From Deltaproteobacteria bacterium (lineage in GTDB: Bacteria; Desulfobacterota; Desulfuromonadia; Desulfuromonadales; Geopsychrobacteraceae): a stretch of 6,830 nucleotides of DNA. The stretch covers positions 1-6,830 of the forward strand of contig JAACTI010000224.1 in assembly GCA_009993495.1 (NCBI GenBank). The letters are read 5' to 3'. The position numbers and the translations under genes are program-made. The notes under the pieces are model-generated. The model ran no database searches and had not been told where the DNA came from. It saw only the letters and a program-made list of their open reading frames with translations. Shown piece after piece: positions 1 through 6,144 of this stretch. The first letter of the stretch is position 1. The number at the start of each line of letters is the position of its first letter.

Positions 1-1192
1 GTAACAAATTGACCAGCACCTGACGCAGGCGATCCGCGTCGCCGATCAAGCGCGGCACCTCAGATTCCACCACCAGGTCAAAAGTCATTGAACGAAAAAG
101 TTTCTGGGGTTGCAACGACGCCCAGGTTGCTTCAACCAGCTCTTTGAGATCAAGCGCTTCCCACTGACGGGCACCAGTGCGCGACAGACTCAAGAGGCCC
201 CCGGTTATGCGCTTACACCGCAGGCATTCATCAATGATCGCCTGAATATCATCACGCAGGGCGTCATCGGGCGGCAAATCTTCTAATATCAGTTGCGCAT
301 AGCCCAAAATAATCCCGACCGGATTGTCGATTTCATGGGAAACCCCGGCAGCAACCTGGCCAACCGCGGCCAGACGTTCGGCCCGCGTCAGGCGTTCGTA
401 AATGCGCAAAAGTTCTTCGTTGGCCTGAGTCAGTTGTTGGTTGCGCTGGGTCAATGCGGCGCGACTGGTTCCCAGACTGGAGGCCATCTCGTTAAAAGCC
501 GAGGCCAAAATGGTCAATTCGTCGGCCCCGCGCAGAGGAATGCGGGTCTCCAGCTCGCCACGCGTAATGGATCGGGCGCCTTCCGTCAACTGGTTGAGAG
601 GTCGGGTCAGACGCTGCGCCACCAGAGCGGCCAGCAGCAGGGAAACCAGGGCGGCACCAACAGCAATGGTAACATAATCACGGTGCATTTCTGCCAGTAG
701 CTGCTCGACACTGCGGTAAGAATAATAAAAACGCACCGTCAGCAAACGTGTCCCCGACGGACTGAATGCGGGGACACTGACATCAAGAACGGGACGCCCG
801 TTCATGTCGGCGGTCACACGATATTTCAAGGTGTTTTCCGCCGCATCCAGCGGCGTTGCGGCAGGCAGGTCCTGAGCACTAAAACCGGGAAAGATCGAAG
901 ACACAAACAGAGGATGACCACTGGTGGAATAAAGTTCAAAACGCATCAGATCGGGGCTGAAACTCAAAGTGCCCAGGGCATCACCCGCCTGCTGCGCCGG
1001 CAGACGATGAAAATCACCCCGAAAACGTTTCAAAATTTCTGGAGTGGCAAAGCGGGCCGCCGACAGGTGCTGTTCTTGTAAATACTGCCGCCACAAGCGC
1101 GTCTGACGCATTTCCAGCAGGCCAAAAGTGACCAGCAGCAGCGCCAGCAAAACGCTTCCGGTATAGATAAAAAGTTTTTTCGCAAGACCCAT
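1..1192 (-). CDS. Membrane sensor histidine kinase (HAMP, NtrB-like DHp), C-terminus cut by window edge
   Basis: This is the sensor kinase of a two-component system, acting in the inner membrane. Reading leftwards from the ATG at 1192-1190 gives 397 residues with no stop before the edge. A first membrane segment lies at about residues 5-24. An extracytoplasmic sensor region of about 140 residues follows, with no family I recognise. A second membrane segment spans about 174-192. A HAMP domain (about 193-245, with the R-L-T-R-P-L entry) leads into a Q/E-rich helical linker (about 246-272). The DHp domain carries HEIDNP with phospho-acceptor His286 and the ILGYAQL run typical of NtrB-like kinases. 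The N-box begins at the edge (RLRQVLVNLL, Asn395), so the rest of the ATPase domain is missing. AAGG six bases upstream supports the start. It is divergent from ccoN, so it may regulate the oxidase or respond to respiratory state. That is inference from position only; the cognate response regulator is not in view. Confidence 0.93.
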   Translation of the reverse strand, partial: MGLAKKLFIYTGSVLLALLLVTFGLLEMRQTRLWRQYLQEQHLSAARFATPEILKRFRGDFHRLPAQQAGDALGTLSFSPDLMRFELYSTSGHPLFVSSIFPGFSAQDLPAATPLDAAENTLKYRVTADMNGRPVLDVSVPAFSPSGTRLLTVRFYYSYRSVEQLLAEMHRDYVTIAVGAALVSLLLAALVAQRLTRPLNQLTEGARSITRGELETRIPLRGADELTILASAFNEMASSLGTSRAALTQRNQQLTQANEELLRIYERLTRAERLAAVGQVAAGVSHEIDNPVGIILGYAQLILEDLPPDDALRDDIQAIIDECLRCKRITGGLLSLSRTGARQWEALDLKELVEATWASLQPQKLFRSMTFDLVVESEVPRLIGDADRLRQVLVNLL

Positions 1193-1280
1193 GCACTACC
1201 TTTTAGATCATTTTTTCAATAAGTTACAGAATTATTTTTAGCGTCAACCAGAGATTTATCAGGATACGGTATTTTTATGT

Positions 1281-1309
1281 TTGACAGTTTCCGCCCAGAC
1301 ACCTAAAAT
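1281..1309 (+). promoter_or_regulatory. Candidate sigma70 promoter P1 for the cco operon
   Basis: TTGACA at 1281-1286 and TAAAAT at 1304-1309 are separated by 17 bases. This is a perfect -35 and a five-of-six -10 box, placed in the AT-rich divergent intergenic region and pointing towards ccoN. The expected transcript start is near 1316, leaving a leader of about 100 bases. The call rests on sequence match alone. Confidence 0.6.
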
Positions 1310-1343
1310 CATGACCGTTTGGGTTATTATTCCTTTTCTCTCA

Positions 1344-1371
1344 TTGACATCCCCTGACTTTCGATTAAACT
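1344..1371 (+). promoter_or_regulatory. Candidate sigma70 promoter P2 for the cco operon
   Basis: A second TTGACA at 1344-1349 is followed after 16 bases by TAAACT at 1366-1371 (four of six matches to the -10 box). Transcription would start near 1378, about 40 bases before ccoN. It is weaker than P1 because of its -10 box and spacing. The two may act in tandem, or only one may be used. Confidence 0.42.
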
Positions 1372-1407
1372 TTGCGCCAATAAATCCCGGCTAACGGGAA
1401 TCATCAC

Positions 1408-1414
1408 AAGGAGG
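1408..1414 (+). promoter_or_regulatory. Strong ribosome binding site of ccoN
   Basis: AAGGAGG lies four bases before the ATG at 1419. It is the strongest Shine-Dalgarno sequence in the window and fixes the ccoN start. A small inverted repeat just upstream (TCCCG at 1385-1389, CGGGA at 1395-1399) could form a weak leader hairpin, but it is too short to call a control element. Confidence 0.75.
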
Positions 1415-1418
1415 CCCT

Positions 1419-2834
1419 ATGCAGAACCAGCAGTACAACACGGACATTGTGAAAAGTTTCGTCCACTGGAGCCTGCTCTGGGGGCTGGTCGCAGTTCTGG
1501 TTGGTGTGATGGCATCCATCCAGATGACCAACCCCGAGTTCAATCTGCCACCCTATTTGACCTTCGGTCGCCTACGTCCGGTGCACACCAACGCCGGTCT
1601 TTACGGCTGGGGCGTCGGCATGATTTTCGCGACCTTTTTTTATATGGTTCAGCGCCTGTGCAAAATTCGCCTGTGGAGTGACAAGCTCGCAACTTTTCAG
1701 CTGTATTTATTTAATGCCACCATCATTGCCGCAGCCGTCACTCTGCTTATGGGCTTCACCAGCAGCAAGGAATATCATGAACTGGAATGGCCTCTGGATG
1801 TGATGATTGTGGTCTTGTGGGTTGCTTTTGCCATCAACATTATCATGACGATTATGCAGCGCAAAGAAGAACAGATGTACATTTCTCTGTGGTACATGCT
1901 GGCGTCGATTGTCGGGGTGGCCATTCTGTATCTGGTCGACTCGGCAGCGGTGCCAGTGACCCTCTTTAAATCCTACTCGGCCTACGCGGGCACCAACGAT
2001 GCCAACGTTCACTGGTGGTTCGGCCACAACGCCGTCGCTATGGCTTTTACCGCCCCCCCCCTGGCCATGTTTTATTATTTTCTGCCCAAATCGACCGGAG
2101 TGCCCATTTACAGCCATCGGCTGTCGATTATTGCCTTCTGGTCGCTGATCTTCATGTACCTGTGGACCGGCGCACATCACCTGCTATGGACACCGGTTCC
2201 CGACTGGATTCAGACCCTGGCCATGGCTTTTTCAGTGATGCTGATTGCCCCCTCCTGGGGTTCGGTGATCAACGGCTACCTGTCGATGAAAGGGCAGTGG
2301 CACCAGATGCGCGAAAATTATCTGGTGAAATTCCTGATTCTGGGCATCACCTTCTACGGCCTGCAAACCCTGCAAGGTCCGATGCAGGCGGTTCGCTCCT
2401 TTTCGGCCTTTATTCACTATACCGACTGGGTCCCGGCGCACATTCACATGGGCACCATGGGTTGGGTTTCCATGATCAGTTTTGCCGGTATTTATTATCT
2501 GGTACCGCGTCTTTATGGTCGGCAGATCTACAGTGTTCAGTTGGCCAATCTGCATTTCTGGCTGGTGCTCATCGGTCAGCTGATCTGGTCGTTTTCCCTG
2601 TGGATCGCGGGGGTGATGCAAGCCGGCATGTGGACCGCCATGAACCCTGACGGCAGCCTGACCTACACCTTCATGGAAACTATGGTGGAAATGTATCCCT
2701 TCTGGTGGGCACGTACCATCGGCGGCGTCATCTTCCTTGCCGGAGTGCTGGTCTTTATCATCAATCTGTTCAAATCCTTCCGCAACGGGGAAGCAGTTGT
2801 TCTCTCAGGCGCCACTGCTGAAGGGAGGGCCTGA
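1419..2834 (+). CDS. ccoN: cbb3-type cytochrome c oxidase subunit I (CcoN/FixN)
   Basis: This is the catalytic subunit of the cbb3 oxidase, a polytopic inner-membrane protein that reduces O2 to water at the haem b3-CuB site. At 471 residues it has the normal length. The expected ligands are visible: His56 (low-spin haem b, in RPVHTNAGLYGWG), His203 (CuB, in WWFGHNAV), His253 and His254 (CuB, in TGAHHLLW), and His341 and His343 (haem b3 and haem b, in PAHIHMG). Tyr247, six residues before His253, matches the C-family cross-linking tyrosine and argues for an oxygen reductase, not a nitric oxide reductase. Ser236 and Tyr313 match K-channel positions known in this family. All these positions sit a constant four residues below Pseudomonas stutzeri numbering as I recall it. 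Several flanking residues differ from canonical CcoN (see findings). It heads the operon, and ccoO starts three bases after its stop. Confidence 0.97.
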   Translation: MQNQQYNTDIVKSFVHWSLLWGLVAVLVGVMASIQMTNPEFNLPPYLTFGRLRPVHTNAGLYGWGVGMIFATFFYMVQRLCKIRLWSDKLATFQLYLFNATIIAAAVTLLMGFTSSKEYHELEWPLDVMIVVLWVAFAINIIMTIMQRKEEQMYISLWYMLASIVGVAILYLVDSAAVPVTLFKSYSAYAGTNDANVHWWFGHNAVAMAFTAPPLAMFYYFLPKSTGVPIYSHRLSIIAFWSLIFMYLWTGAHHLLWTPVPDWIQTLAMAFSVMLIAPSWGSVINGYLSMKGQWHQMRENYLVKFLILGITFYGLQTLQGPMQAVRSFSAFIHYTDWVPAHIHMGTMGWVSMISFAGIYYLVPRLYGRQIYSVQLANLHFWLVLIGQLIWSFSLWIAGVMQAGMWTAMNPDGSLTYTFMETMVEMYPFWWARTIGGVIFLAGVLVFIINLFKSFRNGEAVVLSGATAEGRA

Positions 2835-2837
2835 GCC

Positions 2838-3716
2838 ATGTGGGAAAAGCGCCCGATTATTTTTCTGATTCTGGCAACCCTTGTCATTCTCATCGGTACC
2901 ACCGTCACCGTGGTTATCCCTTTTTTGTCGGTGAATACCGCTGCCGATAAAATCGACAGCGTCATCCCTTACACCGCGTTGCAGCAAGAGGGCCGTGACA
3001 TCTACATCCGCGAAGGCTGTAACAACTGCCATACCCAGACCGTGCGCCCCCTGGTAACAGAGGTGCTGCGCTATGGTGAATATTCCAAATCAGGCGAATT
3101 TGTCTATGATCGGCCTTTTCTGTGGGGATCCAAACGCACCGGTCCCGATCTGGCGCGTCTGGGCGGAAAATATCCCGATTCCTGGCATTACAAACACATG
3201 GATTCACCGCGGGCCATGGTTCCCGGTTCGAACATGCCCGATTATGCCTGGTTAAAAAACAATTCCCTAGACCCGCAATTGATCGAACGCAAAATGCAGG
3301 TGCTCGGTTTTCCCACAACCCCAGCAGAGCTCAGTGACCTCAAGGGTAAAAGCGATATGGACGCCATTGTTGCCTACCTGCAGAAACTGGGCAGCGACAT
3401 TCCCTGGCGCAAAACGGTGAAAACCGAGATTGTCGGCGAGCTGGTCAACCCCTACGCCAATGTCGACCACGAAGAGCTGGAAAAGTTTGAAGCCCTGTAT
3501 CTTAACAATTGCGCCGCCTGCCACGGTCGTTATCATGAAGGCGATATTGGCCCGCAACTGGTGGGGGCCAATTACAGCGAAAATGAACTTTTCAGTATTA
3601 TTTATAACGGCGTCCCCGCAGGGGGAATGCCAAGCTTTGCCAGCCTCGGAAGTGACAAAGTCTGGCAGCTGACAAATTTTGTTAAATATTATGTCAGCGC
3701 GGAGGATCATCCTTGA
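2838..3716 (+). CDS. ccoO: cbb3 oxidase subunit II (CcoO) with an extra C-terminal cytochrome c domain (dihaem)
   Basis: CcoO is a membrane-anchored c-type cytochrome that relays electrons to CcoN from the periplasmic side. One N-terminal membrane anchor spans about residues 7-30. The CcoO core follows: haem site C61-N-N-C64-H65 in the family context EGCNNCHTQTVRPL, a WGSKRTGPDLARLGGKY stretch, and the axial Met133 in SNMPDYAWL. The core ends near residue 190 with the usual AYLQKLG. About 100 further residues then form a second cytochrome c domain: C225-A-A-C228-H229 with likely axial Met264 in GGMPSF. Canonical CcoO is roughly 200-240 residues with one haem, so 292 residues with two haems is an extended form. 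The ribosome site AAGGGAGGG lies eight bases before the ATG. The stop overlaps the ccoQ start by one base. The first domain is certain CcoO; the origin of the second (CcoP-like) is inferred. Confidence 0.95.
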   Translation: MWEKRPIIFLILATLVILIGTTVTVVIPFLSVNTAADKIDSVIPYTALQQEGRDIYIREGCNNCHTQTVRPLVTEVLRYGEYSKSGEFVYDRPFLWGSKRTGPDLARLGGKYPDSWHYKHMDSPRAMVPGSNMPDYAWLKNNSLDPQLIERKMQVLGFPTTPAELSDLKGKSDMDAIVAYLQKLGSDIPWRKTVKTEIVGELVNPYANVDHEELEKFEALYLNNCAACHGRYHEGDIGPQLVGANYSENELFSIIYNGVPAGGMPSFASLGSDKVWQLTNFVKYYVSAEDHP

Positions 3717-3892
3717 TGAACGGGGATTTCCTGCTCTACATGGGGGTGACCCTCGCGATGCTGATTGTTTTTGCCCTGATTGTCTACCGCACCTACAAAC
3801 CGGCCAATCGCGACAAAAAAGAAGCAGCCAAATATCATATGATGCATGATGATGCCCCTGAGCATCAGAAGAGAAAGGACAAGCGGCCATGA
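3716..3892 (+). CDS. ccoQ: cbb3 oxidase small subunit CcoQ/FixQ
   Basis: This is a 58-residue single-span membrane protein that in known systems stabilises the assembled cbb3 complex. One hydrophobic segment covers about residues 5-24. It is followed by YRTYKPANRDKKEAAK, which fits the CcoQ/FixQ pattern of an aromatic-rich exit from the membrane, a Pro, basic residues and an E-A-A run. The tail is charged and His-rich (residues 40-58). The ATG shares one base with the ccoO stop, and the TGA overlaps the ccoP ATG by four bases (ATGA), so translation is probably coupled on both sides. GGAGG lies ten bases upstream. Position between ccoO and ccoP supports the call; the sequence family is short and weakly conserved. 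Confidence 0.87.
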   Translation: MNGDFLLYMGVTLAMLIVFALIVYRTYKPANRDKKEAAKYHMMHDDAPEHQKRKDKRP

Positions 3893-4371
3893 GTTTAAAC
3901 CAGCAAGATGAGCATGGAGATGGTATTGTTGAAGATCGTAAAAAAGCGCCACCGATTTATTTTTATGTGCTCTTTTATGGCTTGATCCTCTGGGCGGTTA
4001 TTTTTAGCGGGTACTATCTCTTCAGCGGCTGGAGCTCGGGTCAGGAATTTCAAACGAAGATGCAAGCCTACAACACCAGCTATTCAAGCGAAGATCCGGT
4101 CGTTAACGCGCCGAAAAACATTATTCCGCCAGCGGCTTCAACCGCCCCTTCGGGCGCAAAACTCTTCGCCAGCAACTGCGCCGGCTGCCATGGGGAAGAG
4201 GGCAAGGGCGGCTTCGGCAGCGACTTGACCGGTTCCTACACCTACGGCAAAGACCCGGCAGCGGTCCATGAATCTATCAGCGGCGGGCGCGGCGGCAAAA
4301 TGCCTTCTTTTGCCGGACGTCTCACGCCAGCGGAGATCGACAGCCTGGTCGCGTATATTCTGCAACTTTAA
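3889..4371 (+). CDS. ccoP: cbb3 oxidase subunit III (CcoP), short single-haem form
   Basis: CcoP is a membrane-anchored cytochrome c that normally takes electrons from soluble donors and passes them to CcoO. The N-terminus has the CcoP signature: an acidic stretch with DGIVEDRKKAPP, then one membrane span at about residues 24-46 (FYGLILWAVIFSGYYLF). After a linker of about 40 residues comes one cytochrome c domain: C97-A-G-C100-H101 with likely axial Met138 in GKMPSF, ending at residue 160. Canonical CcoP is near 300 residues with two haem c sites, so this protein lacks one whole cytochrome domain. No frameshift or decayed remnant is visible, and the preceding CcoO carries an additional domain of the same kind. 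The ribosome site AAAGGA lies about nine bases upstream. The stop is followed by a 50-base gap and hairpin before ccoG. Confidence 0.93.
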   Translation: MSLNQQDEHGDGIVEDRKKAPPIYFYVLFYGLILWAVIFSGYYLFSGWSSGQEFQTKMQAYNTSYSSEDPVVNAPKNIIPPAASTAPSGAKLFASNCAGCHGEEGKGGFGSDLTGSYTYGKDPAAVHESISGGRGGKMPSFAGRLTPAEIDSLVAYILQL

Positions 4372-4381
4372 ATACCCTCTG

Positions 4382-4411
4382 CGGGCGGGGCATGATGAAG
4401 TGTCCCGCCCG
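4382..4411 (+). terminator. Strong GC-rich hairpin between ccoP and ccoG (attenuator or mRNA-stability element; no U tract)
   Basis: Bases 4382-4392 pair with 4401-4411 in an 11-base-pair stem containing one G-U wobble in RNA (4390 with 4403), closing an eight-base loop (4393-4400). Nine of the eleven pairs are G-C. No T-run follows, so it does not look like a complete intrinsic terminator. It lies in the only sizeable gap within the operon. It could stabilise the upstream ccoNOQP transcript, cause partial termination, or mark a processing site. Listing it as a terminator is a convenience; its function is unproven. Confidence 0.5.
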
Positions 4412-4421
4412 GAAAGTCTCC

Positions 4422-5678
4422 ATGTCACAAAATTTGTCGGCATCACATGTCCGTCTCCTGGGGCCCTGGCGGCGGCGCTGGCAAGGGATTGTTACCCTGA
4501 CAATTCTGTTTCTGCCCTTTGGTCAGATAAATCAGGTCGGCCTGCTACGCCTGAATTTCTCCAACCTGAGCATTGAATTTTTCGGCGCCGTTCTCCGTAT
4601 CGAAGAACTCTATCTCCTCCTGATCTTCAGCCTGACATTGATCCTGTTTTTCCTCCTGGGCACCCTGGTCAGCGGTCGGGTCTGGTGCGGGTGGATGTGC
4701 CCGCAGACCACTCTGGGCGATCTCTATGAGTGGCTGGGCCGTCGCCTGGGGCTGAGCTTGACCAATAATCGTTTCACCGGCAAAGCCTGGCGACGTTTGC
4801 TCTTGCACCTCATCACCCTGGCCCTCGCCCTTTTGGTTGGCAGCAATCTGCTGTTGTACTTCCTGGCCCCGCAGACTTTTTTCGCCCAGCTTTTCACTGG
4901 TCAGCTGCACCCGGTTGCCCTGGGAACCCTGCTGCTCATCGCTGCGGCAGTTTATTTCGACTTGACCTGGCTGCGTCGCGCTATCTGCCGCGACTTCTGC
5001 CCCTATGGACGCTTTCAAACCGTGTTGATCGAACGCGGCACCCTGAGTTTGAGTCTGCCGACCGCGGAAAAACCGCGCTGCATTCAGTGCAATTCCTGTG
5101 TGCGCGCCTGCCCCATGGGTATAGATATCCGGCAGGGCGATCAGATTGAATGCATCAACTGCGGTCGTTGCCTCGACGCCTGCCGGCAGGTCATGGCCAA
5201 ACGTGGTGAACCGGGTCTCATCGGCTATCATTTCGGCTCTGTGGGCCAAAGCTGGCGGGCTCTGCTCAATTTCCGAACCCTCTTGTTGGCCGGCCTCGCC
5301 ATCGGACTGTCGCTTTTATTGTTCGTCGCTATCCACACCAAATCCCCGGCAACCCTCAAGGTTTCCTTGTCCCATCAGGCGGCCAGTCGTCAATTGGCCA
5401 ACGGCGATCAGTTGAATTTTTTCAACGCCTGGGTCAATAATCGCACCACCAAAGAGATTTCTTGCTGGATTGAAGCCAAAGATGCGCAAAGTCGGCAAAA
5501 CGTGCAGCTGAAAGGCCAGACCCACGACATCAGCTTAAAGCCCGGCGAGAATCGTAAACTCGATTTTATCCTCATCAGCCCGGCAAACGCAGGTTCCTGG
5601 CAGGTAGAATTTTATTTGAAGAATTCCACGGAAATTCTTGCCCAAAGCCAGGCCCTGATTACCCCCAACTCTGATTAA
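4422..5678 (+). CDS. ccoG: Cytochrome c oxidase accessory protein CcoG (membrane polyferredoxin, cupric reductase)
   Basis: CcoG (FixG) is an inner-membrane iron-sulfur protein that reduces Cu(II) to Cu(I) for cbb3 copper-centre assembly. With the start at 4422 it has 418 residues. Hydrophobic segments lie at about 22-37, 63-83, 124-147, 160-180 and 280-305. The first cysteine motif is W88-C-G-W-M-C93-P-Q; a second is C189-R-D-F-C193-P-Y-G-R-F-Q. Two [4Fe-4S] ferredoxin motifs follow: C220, C223, C226, C230 and C244, C247, C250, C254. The last 110 or so residues look like the Ig-like domain found at the CcoG C-terminus. In-frame ATGs at 4392 and 4395 would add ten residues, but both overlap the stem or loop of the hairpin. 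The ATG at 4422 has GGAAAG upstream, so I prefer it. It is followed nine bases later by fixH. Confidence 0.95.
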   Translation: MSQNLSASHVRLLGPWRRRWQGIVTLTILFLPFGQINQVGLLRLNFSNLSIEFFGAVLRIEELYLLLIFSLTLILFFLLGTLVSGRVWCGWMCPQTTLGDLYEWLGRRLGLSLTNNRFTGKAWRRLLLHLITLALALLVGSNLLLYFLAPQTFFAQLFTGQLHPVALGTLLLIAAAVYFDLTWLRRAICRDFCPYGRFQTVLIERGTLSLSLPTAEKPRCIQCNSCVRACPMGIDIRQGDQIECINCGRCLDACRQVMAKRGEPGLIGYHFGSVGQSWRALLNFRTLLLAGLAIGLSLLLFVAIHTKSPATLKVSLSHQAASRQLANGDQLNFFNAWVNNRTTKEISCWIEAKDAQSRQNVQLKGQTHDISLKPGENRKLDFILISPANAGSWQVEFYLKNSTEILAQSQALITPNSD

Positions 5679-5687
5679 TAAAAAAAT

Positions 5688-6143
5688 ATGTCGACACCAA
5701 ACCGCCACATTTCAATTTTCCTCATTATCCTGCTCATTGCAGGCTTCATTCTCTTTCTGATCTGGGCCGGGCGTCAGGCCGGCACCCCCGGCAGTCGCAT
5801 CTCTGATCAGGCCTATTACAGCAAGGGACTCGAATACACCCACACCCAGGCCGAAAAGCAGTCAGCTGTGCGTCAGGGTTGGCAGCTGCGTACCGAAATG
5901 AGCCCCCAACAACTGCACTTCACCCTCGTCGATGCCGACGAACAGCCTGTCGCAAAGGCCAGGGGCGAACTAACCCTTTACCTGAGCGCACAAAAAAAAG
6001 TGTTGCACTTGCCCGCGGTTGAAATCAGTGTCGGCCGTTACCGCGTTGATCTGCCGCAAATCATCACCGGCAGTTTGCCTGTCCAGGTCGAATTTGCCTT
6101 GCAGGGCGCACGGATCAGTCGACAACTACTGATCAATTTTTAA
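5688..6143 (+). CDS. ccoH: FixH/CcoH family cbb3 oxidase assembly protein
   Basis: CcoH/FixH is a single-span membrane protein needed for stable assembly of the cbb3 complex, acting with CcoI in copper-centre maturation. The protein has 151 residues, close to the family's usual length. One membrane span lies at about residues 9-27. The family signature follows directly: D40-Q-A-Y43-Y44-S-K-G47-L-E-Y50. The rest is a periplasmic beta-rich domain with no cysteines. Its place between ccoG and ccoI is the classical GHI(S) order. No Shine-Dalgarno sequence is visible before the ATG, only an A/T-rich spacer after the ccoG stop. Other starts are unlikely because the membrane span begins at residue 9. 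Confidence 0.9.
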   Translation: MSTPNRHISIFLIILLIAGFILFLIWAGRQAGTPGSRISDQAYYSKGLEYTHTQAEKQSAVRQGWQLRTEMSPQQLHFTLVDADEQPVAKARGELTLYLSAQKKVLHLPAVEISVGRYRVDLPQIITGSLPVQVEFALQGARISRQLLINF

Positions 6144-6144
6144 T

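Noticed and set aside
293..700. Plus-strand open frame of about 135 codons opposite the kinase
   Set aside because: The minus strand here encodes the HAMP and DHp domains of the histidine kinase. The plus-strand translation is low-complexity (Gln/Gly/Asn rich) antisense product.
1193..1418. Possible sigma54 promoter or FNR/ANR box upstream of ccoN
   Set aside because: No TGGCAC-N5-TTGC-type element on either strand and no TTGAT-N4-ATCAA palindrome could be found. The closest stretches match only one half-site.
2015..2650. Plus-strand open frame of about 211 codons inside ccoN
   Set aside because: It lies wholly within ccoN in another frame, and its Arg/His/Pro/Ser-rich product has no family likeness.
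1419..2834. ccoN as a nitric oxide reductase large subunit
   Set aside because: The cross-linking Tyr247 is present, and the neighbours include CcoO, CcoQ, CcoP and the CcoGHI assembly set, which fit an oxygen-reducing cbb3 enzyme.
3267..3890. Minus-strand open frame of about 207 codons opposite ccoO and ccoQ
   Set aside because: It is a shadow of well-supported genes on the plus strand, has no recognisable domain and no ribosome site, and crosses gene boundaries.
3889..4371. ccoP as a truncated pseudogene
   Set aside because: The frame is intact, with the anchor, one complete haem domain and its axial Met, and a natural end. The missing domain is matched by an additional one in CcoO.
4382..4411. 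Full intrinsic terminator ending the ccoNOQP transcript
   Set aside because: The stem is strong but is followed by GAAAGTCTCC, not a T tract, so complete termination is not supported.
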